64,000 nt of DNA from Haloarcula nitratireducens (GCF_019599505.1 NZ_RKLT01000012.1:30086-94085), one strand, 5' to 3'; positions 51,855 through 61,746 are shown, counted from the stretch's first letter. Notes: generated from the letters alone by a model not told the origin. Numbers and translations are program-made.

Positions 51855-54800
51855 ATGACTAATCTACGTGAACGCGAGTGGCAGTCAATCTACGAGAGCA
51901 AACCGGAACAGGGCCGGGCCCACTTAGTCAAGGACTTCTACGAACCCGCGCTGGAACGCAGCCAGCAATACGACCGGATCGCGGGCTACTTCTCCAGTAC
52001 GGCACTCGCGGCTGCTGCCAACGGCATTCACGCCCTCGTCGAGAACGATGGTGAAATGCGTCTCATCGTCGGCACCGAACTCTACGAGTCAGACCGTCCG
52101 GTTCTAGAGACGCTCACCGACCGTCTCGAGGAAAATCTCGAGGACCTCGATGACGAACGCCTAGATGCGAACCTCCGTATTCTCGCGCGTCTCCTCCGCG
52201 AGGGCCGGATCCACATCAAGGTCGCCTATCCACGCTCTCCCTCTCACGATTGGGAGATCTTCCATCCGAAAGTTGGACTCTTCCACGATAGCGATGGAAA
52301 CACGATTTCGTTCGAGGGCAGCGTCAACGAGACGGTCGGCGGCTGGGCTCACAACTACGAGCGGTTCAAAGTCCACCGTTCGTGGGTTCCTGAACAGGCG
52401 GATTACGTCGTCGGCGATGAGAATACCTTCGAGCGACTGTGGAGTGATGAACACCCCTTCGTCGAAGTGTATGACCTCCCCGAGGCGATTGAAGAGGACA
52501 TCATCGACTGGAAAGCCCCAGACACCGAGAGCGATCTCCAGGAAGCGATTCAGATCGCGAACGGTACAGCTCCGCCGACGGAGCGCGACAAAGCGAACAT
52601 CATTCAGGATGGACCGCTCTCGCCCGGCGGACTCGCACTAGCTGAGGAGGCAAGTACGATCACCCCGTGGCCTCATCAACGAGCCGTCTCAGACACACTC
52701 GTGAACACCTATCCGCAGAGCTTCTTGCTATGTGATGAGGTGGGGCTCGGGAAGACGATCGAGGCTGGCCTCACACTCTCCCGGCTTGGGCTTACTGGCG
52801 AACTTGAAACCGGGCTGTTGCTGGTTCCGGCAAGTCTGCAGCGGCAGTGGCAGGAAGAGCTCTGGGAGAAGTTCAACATCAATGCTGTCCGATTCGACCG
52901 GGATACAGCGGGCGATCACGTATTCCGGGACGTTCGCGGTCGCGACCACTATCCACCATCGGCAACGGACCTTGACCTCACTGGAGAGGGCGAATGGGTG
53001 GATAGCCCCATCTGGCGGTTCCTCTACGAACAACAATCGATTGATACCGACGCATCGTCGCCGCTGGATGGACCGACGGTCGTCGTAATGTCGTGGCACA
53101 CTGCTCGTCTTGACGACCGTTGGGATCAGGTTGCTCCCTTAGACCGGGTATCCGACCGGTCTCGGGACATCATTCCGGCAAGCTGTCGCGGGCGCGACCA
53201 CAATACGGAAGACCGGATGGGCGTGTGGGACGCCGTCATCGTTGACGAGGCGCACAACGCCCGGCGTGGCAGTAATTTCTACGCTCTGCTCGAACAGCTT
53301 CGTGATTACACGCACGCCTACTACCTCCTGACTGCTACCCCGATGCAATTGCACGCTGGCGAACTCTACGATCTAATGCAGTTGCTGGATCTTCCGGGTG
53401 GTTGGGATAACCGGGATACCTTCGTGGAGTTCTTCGAAACCCGAGACGGGCTGTCGCAGGCCCTCAACGAGGTTTTCGACAACTCTAGGTCAGAGTCCGA
53501 CGAAGCGGAGGCTTCCTGGAACACGCAAGCTACGCTCGATGGACTGGAACACCAAGACCGGCTCCCGATGGATCGACCATTCTCCTCAAAAGTCTTCCAG
53601 CACCTAGCAGACGAGCTCGAGATCAATGAGGACGGACAGGACCGTGCCATCGCCAAAGAGCGTGTGCTCACTGCGTGCCGGCTCGCACGCGCCTATGGAG
53701 ACGCCTACGACGGCTATCTCGACCATGTCGACGACGCGATGGCAGATTATGACATCGACCGTTTCGAGGCGAGCGAGGATACGAAACTCAAACGACTCCT
53801 CTATCCTGAAGACGCCGACGAATGGCTGATGGCGTCCCGCAGCGACCGGCAGGACGCACTTGACGAAGTTTCTCCGGGCGGTTGGCGAGTCATCCGCGAC
53901 GTTCTCGCGGAGTCCACGCCCGTCGACGCGCTCATCCACCGGAATACACGGGATACACTCCGGAAGTACGAGGCGGTCGGTCTTCTCGATACGACCGTTC
54001 CGAACCGGAATCCCGAACAACGGAAAATCGAACTCACCGAGGAGACACGGGCGGTCTACGACCAGATCGACGAGTACACACGTGAGTTCTACAAGCGAGC
54101 CCAACAGACTGACGAGGCCCAAACACGCGCCATCGGGTTCGTGATGACCACGTACCGGCAGCGACTCACGTCGAGTGTCTATGCGATCGGTCAGAGCCTG
54201 AAACACCGGCTTGAGACACTCCGGGCGCAACGGACCGTGTTTGCCGGTCGGGAGCGCGCTCGTGACCGCGACTATAGTGATGCGGAGCAGGTCGTCCTCG
54301 AAACGCTACAAGACGCAGACCTCAACGACGAGGACGTTCTGGATGAACTCGACGCTAGTAGCGACGACCTAGATCTCTCTGAACTCATCCCGAGCGTAAC
54401 TGAAGAGGGGAAACAGCTTATCGAAGAAGAAATCAAGGCCTTGGAGGCGTTCGTCAACGACTTAGACTTGGTTGATACAGACCCGAAGATTCAGCAGCTG
54501 TACAACGACCTCGACGAGCTGGACCGGGCTGGCCACAACCGGGTGATTGTCTTCACGCAGTACACGGACACAATGGACTTCATCCGGGACAGTCTCGCGG
54601 ATCTTCTCGGAGCGACTATCGCGACGTACTCCGGTCGTGGCGGCGAGCTGTACGCCCCCAATTCTGAAACTTGGGAGCACGTCGGGAAAGAGCGCGTGAA
54701 GCGTGAATTCTCACGTGATGATGGGCAGGTTGATATCCTCGTCTGTACCGACTCCGCGAGTGAGGGGTTAAACCTTCAGGAGTGTGGGGCGCTCATCAAC

Positions 54801-55817
54801 TACGACCTGCCGTGGAACCCGATGAGGGTTGAACAGCGTATCGGTCGGATTGACCGTATCGGCCAACGATTCGACGAGATCCGTATTCTCAACTACAGCT
54901 ATGAGGATACGGTTGAGACGGACATCTATGATCGCCTTGACGACCGGATTGGCCTCTTCGAAAACGTCGTCGGTGAGATGCAACCTATACTCTCCGGCGT
55001 CAGCCAGCAGATTCGGGATGCGACCTTGAACGCGGATAGCGCTGACGACCAGACTGCGGTCGAATCAGCTGACCGTGAGTTCTCTGAAGAACTCGAAGAA
55101 CGTGATCAGGGTGACCGCGTTGATGTTGGAGAGTCACTCGAGGACGTCGACGACCTCGTCGCTCAGGACGTCGTTGACGAAGCAAAACTAGATGCGTGGC
55201 AGTCCTACAGTCACCCGGATCTCGTCAATGTTGGTGAGGAGGAATACGAGTACGAACCTCCATTCGAGACGCCAAGCCTCCAGTCAGTGTTGGTCAATAA
55301 TGACGCGCTTGCTGAGGTCGGTGTCGAATTCATCTCGGTTGACGAGATAGACTTCGAGTACGATGACGAGGACTTCGACTTTGCGGACAGTACATATCGC
55401 CTCTCGGTAAGTGACGCACCCATTGAGGTCCCGACCGGAGATGGGGAACAGACGATTGCAGAGGCTATTACGACTGCTGCTGATGAAGTGGCGGTGACGT
55501 TCTCGGCTGAGTGTGCTGACGAGTTCCCATCGGTTCAGCATCTTGCGCCAGGCCATCCACTCCTAGGACAGCTCCTCACAGTACTGCAGGATGTGAGTGA
55601 GGAGCCGTCGCGATTCCAACAGCGAATCGTGACCCGAGCAGATCAAGACCAAGTGCCAGTAGTGTGTGCGTGGGGACGGGACGGCGTGTTTACCCGGATT
55701 GCAGGCGATGGGACAGTAACCGAAAATGGGCCGATGAATTCCCTTCCGACGTGGTGTGATCGATTCCTCGATAACCGAGAGAAGTCATCTAACCCTACAA
55801 CTGTAAACCCACGCTGA
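51855..55817 (+). CDS. PLD-SNF2 helicase, defence-associated (Hma-like helicase component)
   Basis: A 1320-residue protein. Residues 1-210 form a phospholipase D-like nuclease module (HPKVGLFHD with His ~136, then EGSVNET). The SNF2 helicase core follows: LLCDEVGLGKTIEAG (~291), VIVDEAHNARRG (~463), LLTATPMQL, then VCTDSASEGLNLQ and NPMRVEQRIGRIDRIGQ. The final ~250 residues are acidic. The nuclease-helicase fusion could cut and translocate on invading DNA. The gene follows the methylase by 17 nt and precedes the CoiA-like nuclease by 49 nt. Confidence 0.85.
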   Translation: MTNLREREWQSIYESKPEQGRAHLVKDFYEPALERSQQYDRIAGYFSSTALAAAANGIHALVENDGEMRLIVGTELYESDRPVLETLTDRLEENLEDLDDERLDANLRILARLLREGRIHIKVAYPRSPSHDWEIFHPKVGLFHDSDGNTISFEGSVNETVGGWAHNYERFKVHRSWVPEQADYVVGDENTFERLWSDEHPFVEVYDLPEAIEEDIIDWKAPDTESDLQEAIQIANGTAPPTERDKANIIQDGPLSPGGLALAEEASTITPWPHQRAVSDTLVNTYPQSFLLCDEVGLGKTIEAGLTLSRLGLTGELETGLLLVPASLQRQWQEELWEKFNINAVRFDRDTAGDHVFRDVRGRDHYPPSATDLDLTGEGEWVDSPIWRFLYEQQSIDTDASSPLDGPTVVVMSWHTARLDDRWDQVAPLDRVSDRSRDIIPASCRGRDHNTEDRMGVWDAVIVDEAHNARRGSNFYALLEQLRDYTHAYYLLTATPMQLHAGELYDLMQLLDLPGGWDNRDTFVEFFETRDGLSQALNEVFDNSRSESDEAEASWNTQATLDGLEHQDRLPMDRPFSSKVFQHLADELEINEDGQDRAIAKERVLTACRLARAYGDAYDGYLDHVDDAMADYDIDRFEASEDTKLKRLLYPEDADEWLMASRSDRQDALDEVSPGGWRVIRDVLAESTPVDALIHRNTRDTLRKYEAVGLLDTTVPNRNPEQRKIELTEETRAVYDQIDEYTREFYKRAQQTDEAQTRAIGFVMTTYRQRLTSSVYAIGQSLKHRLETLRAQRTVFAGRERARDRDYSDAEQVVLETLQDADLNDEDVLDELDASSDDLDLSELIPSVTEEGKQLIEEEIKALEAFVNDLDLVDTDPKIQQLYNDLDELDRAGHNRVIVFTQYTDTMDFIRDSLADLLGATIATYSGRGGELYAPNSETWEHVGKERVKREFSRDDGQVDILVCTDSASEGLNLQECGALINYDLPWNPMRVEQRIGRIDRIGQRFDEIRILNYSYEDTVETDIYDRLDDRIGLFENVVGEMQPILSGVSQQIRDATLNADSADDQTAVESADREFSEELEERDQGDRVDVGESLEDVDDLVAQDVVDEAKLDAWQSYSHPDLVNVGEEEYEYEPPFETPSLQSVLVNNDALAEVGVEFISVDEIDFEYDDEDFDFADSTYRLSVSDAPIEVPTGDGEQTIAEAITTAADEVAVTFSAECADEFPSVQHLAPGHPLLGQLLTVLQDVSEEPSRFQQRIVTRADQDQVPVVCAWGRDGVFTRIAGDGTVTENGPMNSLPTWCDRFLDNREKSSNPTTVNPR

Positions 55818-55866
55818 TTCAGTAACCCTCGTTGATACTATCACATTTATCGACCGAGAAGGAATT

Positions 55867-56997
55867 ATGCCATTCAAAGCTCTCCAAGACGGTGACCCGG
55901 TCTACCCTGAACAAGTCAATACTGCCGATGCAGAACTTGATTGTTTCGACTGTGATGAGTCCGTGGCCATACGCGAAGCGCACAAACGGAATGGTTCATT
56001 CGTCGCGCGACATTTCTGGCATCCTGATGGGACACCCGATGGCTGTGAATCAGTAGGTGGGGAGTCCTGGGAACACCAGCGGATGAAATCAATCGCTGCT
56101 TCAAAAGCCAAGAGGAGATGGCCAGACGCCAATGTTCAACTGGAACAACAGGTAGCCAATCGTCGGGCAGACGTGCTCGTTGTCTTTAATCAGTTCCATT
56201 ATCGGTACGGCAACGGGATTGCGATCGAAGCCCAGCACAAACACGAAGACAAAGAGTTCGAAGCCGTTGAGGCTGACTTCCAATCAAACCGGTACTCGGT
56301 TCTCTGGCTACATGAAGAGCAGTACCACGGCAAAGATGTCGATTTAGACGCCGGCGATTGGGCAATATGGTGGGCGGACGCTGTTCCAGACAGAGCACAG
56401 TGGAATGGATACCACGGTATCGTCCATTGGCTGCATCAAGAACAGCGACCAAGTGTTGAGCGTAAAATTCCGTTCCCCTCTGAGTTCTACCGGGCGGAAC
56501 TACGCCAGGCTTGGAAAAAAGGAAAAGAAGTGAGAAACAGCTGGGAAACCATCTACCAAGAGAAACTCGGACGGGGATCATCGTTCTTATCGTTGAGTCG
56601 AGCGCCTGAATCCAATGACCCGTATCTAATCCTATCGAAGGGTAGAGGTTCCAAGAATGAGATCGTGCATGTACCAATACGGTTGAGCGACGAGAACGCG
56701 GAGAAGTTCCGCACGTTCGCTGATTCAGTTAAGGGGCTTGCAGATGAACACGGTGACTTCGTTGACAAGGACGCCGACGATTGGCAAACTGACGTTGAGG
56801 TCTGGTTAGAGACCTACATAGATGACAAGAGCGGGGTGCTCAAAATCAAACGACCACCAGATGGGACAGTTGCCTTCGTCCTCAAGGGTATTGAACGTGG
56901 GAATGCTGATGGAGTCACCGTCGCCAGTACAAACCTATATCCAGAGAGGCTTATCAAAACAACACGACAGATCGCGTCAGTGATTGAGGGTTCTTAG
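55867..56997 (+). CDS. CoiA-like nuclease, end of the defence operon
   Basis: A 376-residue protein of the competence-CoiA-like family. A CFDC pair (C26, C29) with H49 and H52 forms a zinc site. The nuclease core shows E69 (SWEHQRMK), RRADV (D102) and AIEAQ (E121, Q123), the PD-(D/E)XK-type arrangement of CoiA. The C-terminal ~200 residues (VERKIPFPSEFYRAELRQAW, ..) are not recognised. A nuclease of this type is not part of the canonical trio and could be an added effector. The gap from the helicase gene is 49 nt and no promoter is evident, suggesting co-transcription. Confidence 0.7.
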   Translation: MPFKALQDGDPVYPEQVNTADAELDCFDCDESVAIREAHKRNGSFVARHFWHPDGTPDGCESVGGESWEHQRMKSIAASKAKRRWPDANVQLEQQVANRRADVLVVFNQFHYRYGNGIAIEAQHKHEDKEFEAVEADFQSNRYSVLWLHEEQYHGKDVDLDAGDWAIWWADAVPDRAQWNGYHGIVHWLHQEQRPSVERKIPFPSEFYRAELRQAWKKGKEVRNSWETIYQEKLGRGSSFLSLSRAPESNDPYLILSKGRGSKNEIVHVPIRLSDENAEKFRTFADSVKGLADEHGDFVDKDADDWQTDVEVWLETYIDDKSGVLKIKRPPDGTVAFVLKGIERGNADGVTVASTNLYPERLIKTTRQIASVIEGS

Positions 56998-57510
56998 TCG
57001 TAGCGGCGTCCTGATCGATTCTAATAGGGTATGGGTAGGTGAGATCATAGTTCGAACATTGGTAGTCGCTTCCTTGCAGACGCCAATCGTGGTTGCAGGG
57101 ACGGGGGTCGCGACTCAGGTCAGAAAGGCCCACACATACTGCAATATGCTTTTCTCACCGTATTCAGGATATTCAGAGTTCACAGAAAGGAAGTCCTTTC
57201 TACGCTATACTGAAAACAGCGATAATTCATAAGACGAAATCCAGTCCCGAAAAGGGATGAACACCGAATAGTCCGTTCTGTCAGTAGACACCGGGGTAAT
57301 CGATTGAATGTGCTTTGTTCGATTTTGCGATGTGACGACCTGTCCGCTGCTCCCCACGAAGTTTTGAATCCGATCCTTCACTTGATGGCACTCATCTGAC
57401 AACTAAAATCAAAAATCATTACAGTCGAGCCTCTCGCTATGTGCTGAAAGCCACCAGAATCCCCCTACGACGCCTGGATATACTTGTATCAGCGGGCAGT
57501 ACCACCCACT
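56998..57510. other. Stretch without a recognisable gene
   Basis: No plausible ORF. A TATA-like ATATA (57478-57482) near its end serves the gene at 57511. A short TCCC-GAAAA-GGGA hairpin lies near 57244-57258. Confidence 0.4.
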
Positions 57511-57804
57511 ATGACTGCTGACAAATCGCCGGTCCACCACGACACACTCCCCGAACCAACGAATCTTCGAGATACACTCGAACGAGCTGGCATCGAACAT
57601 CTCGACGTCGACGAGGAGCGAATCGTCGTAATCTATCAACAAGCGATTCTCATGGTCACCGCCACGGACGGCCAGGTAACAGCCACACAGGAACTCGACG
57701 TCGAACTCTGGGAAGCAGCGCCACGCTCGACAGCACCGGACTCCGAGGCAGTCCTGACTTCGTTCACCGACGAACTGATGGCCGCGACGAGCACACCACA
57801 ATAA
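57511..57804 (+). CDS. Small HalX-like/unknown acidic protein
   Basis: A 97-residue acidic protein from the ATG at 57511, supported by a box A ~31 nt upstream (leaderless). It has LRDTLERAGIEHLDVDEERIVVIYQQAILMVTATDGQVTATQELDVELWEA, a helix followed by a four-stranded meander. A small conserved beta-domain is likely. The C-terminus is Ser/Thr/Ala-rich. I do not recognise the family. It converges on the TRAM-domain gene. Confidence 0.6.
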   Translation: MTADKSPVHHDTLPEPTNLRDTLERAGIEHLDVDEERIVVIYQQAILMVTATDGQVTATQELDVELWEAAPRSTAPDSEAVLTSFTDELMAATSTPQ

Positions 57805-57856
57805 TACCCCGACCCCGAGTCGTCTCGAAACCGAGAGAGATTACACCCTCGCTACG

Positions 57857-58267
57857 TTACTCGTAATAACTCAGCCGCTCGGTTACCGCAGCAAAGGCCA
57901 CGTTCGCTTGCATGGTTTGAATCTCGACATCAACGCGTTCGCCGAGTTCCGTGTCGGGGACGATCACGACATACCCTCGCTCAACTCGAGCCACCCCATC
58001 GCCTTGCTCGCCGATATCTTCGATTTCGACTCGTCGCGTCTCCCCCTCCTCGACTGGCGGCCCCTGTGTCCGCTCAGCTGCTGGCTGAGAGCCCACACTG
58101 CTCCGACGCGTAGTCGACTCAGTAGGGAGCAACGCGACCCGATACGTCTCACCGACCTCCAACTCACCAGTCTGTACCTCCTCAGCAGGCACGTCGATCA
58201 CGAACGACTCACCATCCTCCTCGATCTCAGCAGAGAACAAACACTGTAGTTGTGGCGGAATTTCCAT
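57857..58267 (-). CDS. TRAM-domain protein
   Basis: A 136-residue acidic protein. Residues ~72-133 match the TRAM RNA-binding beta barrel: PPVEEGETRRVEIEDIGEQGDGVARVERGYVVIVPDTELGERVDVEIQTMQANVAFA. The N-terminal half (LQCLFSAEIEEDGESFVIDV, TYRVALLPT) may be a second small barrel. Stand-alone TRAM proteins are abundant in haloarchaea and are thought to act as RNA chaperones. It follows a zinc-binding protein gene (58305-58658) by 37 nt on the same strand. Confidence 0.8.
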   Translation of the reverse strand: MEIPPQLQCLFSAEIEEDGESFVIDVPAEEVQTGELEVGETYRVALLPTESTTRRSSVGSQPAAERTQGPPVEEGETRRVEIEDIGEQGDGVARVERGYVVIVPDTELGERVDVEIQTMQANVAFAAVTERLSYYE

Positions 58268-58304
58268 CTATACAGATACCACGTCACCAGCCGCCTATTT
58301 GATT

Positions 58305-58658
58305 CTACTCCCACGGATAGCGCTCATGGCGCTCGTAGTAGCCTGCAATCTGCTGGTCGAACTCGATTTCGTGTGGGAGCGGATCGCCAGCGTGGACGTC
58401 CTCAAAGGAGACACCATCGGGCAACCACTCGCGCGATTGCGCCCCATCGGACTCACTCGACGCGCCCAGCTCAAGAAACCGTGGGTGGTCACAGACGTCG
58501 CACGTCCAGATTTCTCGTCCGGTCACCGGTGACGAACCGATCCCATCCCGGCCAGCGTACGAGTGTGGTGCCGGCTCTTGACAGCCAATACAGTAGTAGC
58601 GGTGCTCAAGGCTAGCCGGGTCCCCGACAGAATACTCCTGAACGATCCCGGGCACCAA
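58305..58658 (-). CDS. Zinc-binding protein with two CxxC pairs
   Basis: A 117-residue acidic protein. YYCIGCQ and WTCDVCDH (residues ~22 and ~52) form a treble-clef or zinc-ribbon pair separated by 30 residues. An acidic C-terminal half follows (VHAGDPLPHEIEFDQQIAGYYERHERYPWE). It lies upstream of the TRAM gene and may be co-transcribed. The function is unknown; proteins of this type are common in haloarchaea. The open frame begins at a codon that gives MVPGIVQE; an alternative start cannot be excluded. Confidence 0.6.
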   Translation of the reverse strand: MVPGIVQEYSVGDPASLEHRYYCIGCQEPAPHSYAGRDGIGSSPVTGREIWTCDVCDHPRFLELGASSESDGAQSREWLPDGVSFEDVHAGDPLPHEIEFDQQIAGYYERHERYPWE

Positions 58659-58801
58659 CCAGTACTCACATGACTCGCTTTTGTCCGGACTGCCGACAAA
58701 CTCCGACGGATTCCTGATTCGATTGTTAGACCGACTACGCTGGAGGTACTGATACCTGAATCACCGAAAATACTACAGCGTAAGCATCTGTCGAGAAGCG
58801 T

Positions 58802-59548
58802 ATGAGAAGAACAGACACACAAACTGACGAGGACGATGATAACGACGAGTTTGATCTTGCCGAATTCATCGACAGCAAATCATCACTATTCACCGTATTG
58901 GGTGTGTTCGTCGCCGTCGCCGCATATCTCTCTCGAGCTGAACCCGGCGCAGTAACGGACGCAGAAATGATGTTGAAAACCGGATACACGGCTTCGCTCG
59001 GGCTCGCATTACTCATGTTCTTCCTCATCTACCGGTCAATGCGGAACGAATTCGGGACGTGGACCGACCTTCACCACGCGCACCTGCAACTCGATAACTG
59101 GGCGTTGACCGTCTTCACCACGTTCACCGGGTTGTTACTCCTCTCAGTCACGTACATGATTACGCTGAACGACCCAGTGGTGTTCCTGCTCATTATCACT
59201 AGCGCGGCCGTGTTCGGTCTCATAGCGTTCACGAACGCTGTGTACGCCGTCGGTCGCCGTGTTCCTCGCACCCCGCTGTGGCGGATACCAACGATGTTCG
59301 TTGTTTGCTCGGCCGCTTTGGCCGCGTCGTTATACGTACGGACTCGATACTTAGCTGGGATTGAGATTACGACGATTCAGGAATTGACGTTCGCTGACCC
59401 AGTGCCAATCGTGTTGATGCTCATGGTCGTGTTCGTCGCCACGATTCAATCGCTCGCCGCGGTCGGTCTCATCGCTACTATTCTCGGGGTCCCGGTCGTT
59501 GCTATCGATAAGATTCGCGGTGTTTCGCCGTATGATCATGCTGGGTGA
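58802..59548 (+). CDS. Polytopic membrane protein of unknown function
   Basis: A 248-residue protein. The first ~25 residues are strongly acidic and cytoplasmic-looking (DTQTDEDDDNDEF). About six hydrophobic helices follow (near 35-50, 63-82, 100-122, 128-147, 162-178, 200-235). No transport or enzyme motif is visible. It is monocistronic, with the divergent zinc-binding gene on its left and the nuclease gene 121 nt to its right. A role in a membrane-linked defence pair with 59670-61352 is possible but not supported by overlap. Confidence 0.6.
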   Translation: MRRTDTQTDEDDDNDEFDLAEFIDSKSSLFTVLGVFVAVAAYLSRAEPGAVTDAEMMLKTGYTASLGLALLMFFLIYRSMRNEFGTWTDLHHAHLQLDNWALTVFTTFTGLLLLSVTYMITLNDPVVFLLIITSAAVFGLIAFTNAVYAVGRRVPRTPLWRIPTMFVVCSAALAASLYVRTRYLAGIEITTIQELTFADPVPIVLMLMVVFVATIQSLAAVGLIATILGVPVVAIDKIRGVSPYDHAG

Positions 59549-59669
59549 CCTACCGTAGACTGATCGACGAACTCATCGGGATACCATTTATCCGCCGAAT
59601 TCTTGGGATGTACAGGAGGGGAAAAGCTAAAATCATCTCACGATTTGTAACAGTGAGTCCATATTCAGA

Positions 59670-61352
59670 ATGCCCTGTGTCACTTGTGGCCGCATATTAG
59701 CCTACCATACTGAGAAGCAAGTGCTGTACTGCCCTGTCTGTTTAGATCTCCCTGCCGCAGACCCTAAAGCTGTCAAAGAGTTAGCGTCAGAGATTCGAGA
59801 AGATTATCTGAACGATGAGCAGTTAATGGGAATATTGCAAGAGTACGGGAATATCAGGGTTATCGCTGAGTTCACGAAGGAGTTGAACGAAGGGGCCGCT
59901 GGGATGGTCACGGAGAACAATATGTCGTTCCGGCAATTCTTCAACGCACTCCCGATTCTCAAAGCAGTGTATGAACATAGTAATAAGTTCGATCATCAGT
60001 TAAAACCAGGGACAGGTGACGAGCAGGAGGAAATCGCGGAACGAGTGGAAGGGATACTGAACGCTGGGACGGTTCTCATTCCTGTGTTGGAGCAGACGAA
60101 GGAAGATTTTGCAGTCCCAATTCACCTCTCTCCGCTTGCACCGTCGTCGTGGCAGGACTTCTACGCGAATTACTCGTTCCCCCATTCAGAGTACTGGTGG
60201 TGTTCAGAGCGATGTCTGCGTGCTAACGTCGGTGCGAGAGAAGAGATCCGCGAGGAGTTTATTCAGAAAGAAGTAATATTCCGGTCATTTGATCGGCCGG
60301 AAAGCCAGGATTTTGACGCGGTTCGGGAGTGGGCGGACCATTGGTACGGATTTATCGTTTCGATTGGGTTTGCGTCAGCACTTGATACCACGGTCGATGA
60401 AGCGTTCACGACGCAGTTCCCGGATTCAGTCTCAATTTTCGATTTAGAAGCGTTACTTGATGACGTCAATGACGTTGTTGAGGATGTTGTTACAAGCAGA
60501 GAGGGCGGTGATTTTCGTGCGACAGGGATTCCCGCGCACGAATTCGATGAAGTAGGTGAAGGTGTGTTCGGTGATGATTGGCCTGCTGTTCGGTCGTCTG
60601 TGTTGGTGAGTGAGTCCAATCCAGATGCACACCCGTTGTTCTTCGAGTTGTCAGGGACAAAACCAATACAATTCTCAGGTGGGAGACCCGCACGTGAAGT
60701 CCCGATAGACCGTGTGGTTTACCCAGATCAGTTCTCGCAGCTAGTGAAGTTCCAGTTATTCCCGTTCTTGGAGAACGGAGAGTTAGAGAAGAGCACAGCC
60801 GTCCTCGGACCATTGACAGCGAAGCGTGGTGTGGAATTTGAGCGGAACGTGTACGAGTACTTGCGGGATACGCCTGCAGTGAGTGATGTGTTTCACAGTT
60901 GTAAAACGTCGAAGCAGAACGGGAATGAGATGGACGTCGTGTTCAGGCATGATGGGACAACGTATTTCGTGGAGGTGAAGTTCCTGTTGCCGACGTTGAA
61001 TATGCAGTCCAAAAGTGGAATTGAAAAGGTGAACGAGAAGTACGACAAAAAAATTTTCAAGGAAACAAATGATGCGACAGGTAAACCGTTTCCGGAGAAG
61101 GTTACTTCGTACCGTAATTTAGAAACTGATGCCGAGGTCTCACACCAAGTGTCGACGGATAACGACGACCGTGAGCAAATGCAGGTCCCGAGAGAATGGC
61201 TTGATGGGGAATACGAGATGCTTGTTGTGTCTAATTTTGTCCCAGCCTACTTGGAGAAATGCGAGGTGCGATTCCTCACTGATTTAGAGTTGTTCCAGTG
61301 GCTCGATAAAGATGAAGATGTGTTCTACGATGTACTCCAACCACGCTGTTAA
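59670..61352 (+). CDS. Zinc-finger protein with C-terminal PD-(D/E)XK nuclease domain
   Basis: A 560-residue protein. The N-terminus has CVTCG (3-7) and CPVC (21-24), a zinc ribbon, then a helical middle of ~350 residues with a WWCSERC pair near 175. Residues ~385-450 are nuclease-like: GVEFERNVYEYLRD, then EMDVVFRHDGTTYFVEVKF, i.e. E..D..ExK of restriction endonuclease-like folds. The final part has RFLTDLELFQWL, also seen in restriction endonuclease-like proteins. It is AT-rich relative to its neighbours. A solitary defence nuclease is plausible; no methylase is adjacent. Confidence 0.65.
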   Translation: MPCVTCGRILAYHTEKQVLYCPVCLDLPAADPKAVKELASEIREDYLNDEQLMGILQEYGNIRVIAEFTKELNEGAAGMVTENNMSFRQFFNALPILKAVYEHSNKFDHQLKPGTGDEQEEIAERVEGILNAGTVLIPVLEQTKEDFAVPIHLSPLAPSSWQDFYANYSFPHSEYWWCSERCLRANVGAREEIREEFIQKEVIFRSFDRPESQDFDAVREWADHWYGFIVSIGFASALDTTVDEAFTTQFPDSVSIFDLEALLDDVNDVVEDVVTSREGGDFRATGIPAHEFDEVGEGVFGDDWPAVRSSVLVSESNPDAHPLFFELSGTKPIQFSGGRPAREVPIDRVVYPDQFSQLVKFQLFPFLENGELEKSTAVLGPLTAKRGVEFERNVYEYLRDTPAVSDVFHSCKTSKQNGNEMDVVFRHDGTTYFVEVKFLLPTLNMQSKSGIEKVNEKYDKKIFKETNDATGKPFPEKVTSYRNLETDAEVSHQVSTDNDDREQMQVPREWLDGEYEMLVVSNFVPAYLEKCEVRFLTDLELFQWLDKDEDVFYDVLQPRC

Positions 61353-61455
61353 CGGAGAGGTACGGGCTTTCCCTGGCTCGCCAATCAAGCGCTTAACAGA
61401 GTCTCCTGGGAGTAAATAACCGATTGCATTACTTCGCGCCTTCTTCCTGATTCAC

Positions 61456-61746
61456 TTAATCGGTCGATGCGACCTGCATCTCGATCTCAAGGAGCTCGAT
61501 TGCCTCACGGATGAAGAACTCCGCCGAATCAGGATCGTCAGTGTCGAGTGCCTTGTTTAGCAGTTGCGCTATCTCCTCTCTATTTTCGAGGTAGAGGTAT
61601 TGGAGCGCCTCTCGGACGTGGTAGTTCGTTGTTTCAGTGTCGTCAACGTCGAGTGCCTGCTCTAATACATCGAGAACCTGTGCATGGTCATCGGCCACTG
61701 AAGGCGAGCCTGCACGATCGTGGTCACCGTTGTTTCCTTCTGGCAT
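61456..61746 (-). CDS. Small acidic protein with an internal two-fold repeat
   Basis: A 96-residue protein. Two units repeat: VLDVLEQALDVDDTETTNYHVREALQYLYLE (~24-54) and IAQLLNKALDTDDPDSAEFFIREAIELLEIE (~59-89). Each is a helix, an acidic turn (DVDD/DTDD) and a second helix, so the protein is probably a helical hairpin pair, like a small TPR- or HEAT-like unit. The N-terminus is disordered. It is the leftmost gene of the minus-strand cluster 61456-63833. The function is unknown. Confidence 0.65.
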   Translation of the reverse strand: MPEGNNGDHDRAGSPSVADDHAQVLDVLEQALDVDDTETTNYHVREALQYLYLENREEIAQLLNKALDTDDPDSAEFFIREAIELLEIEMQVASTD

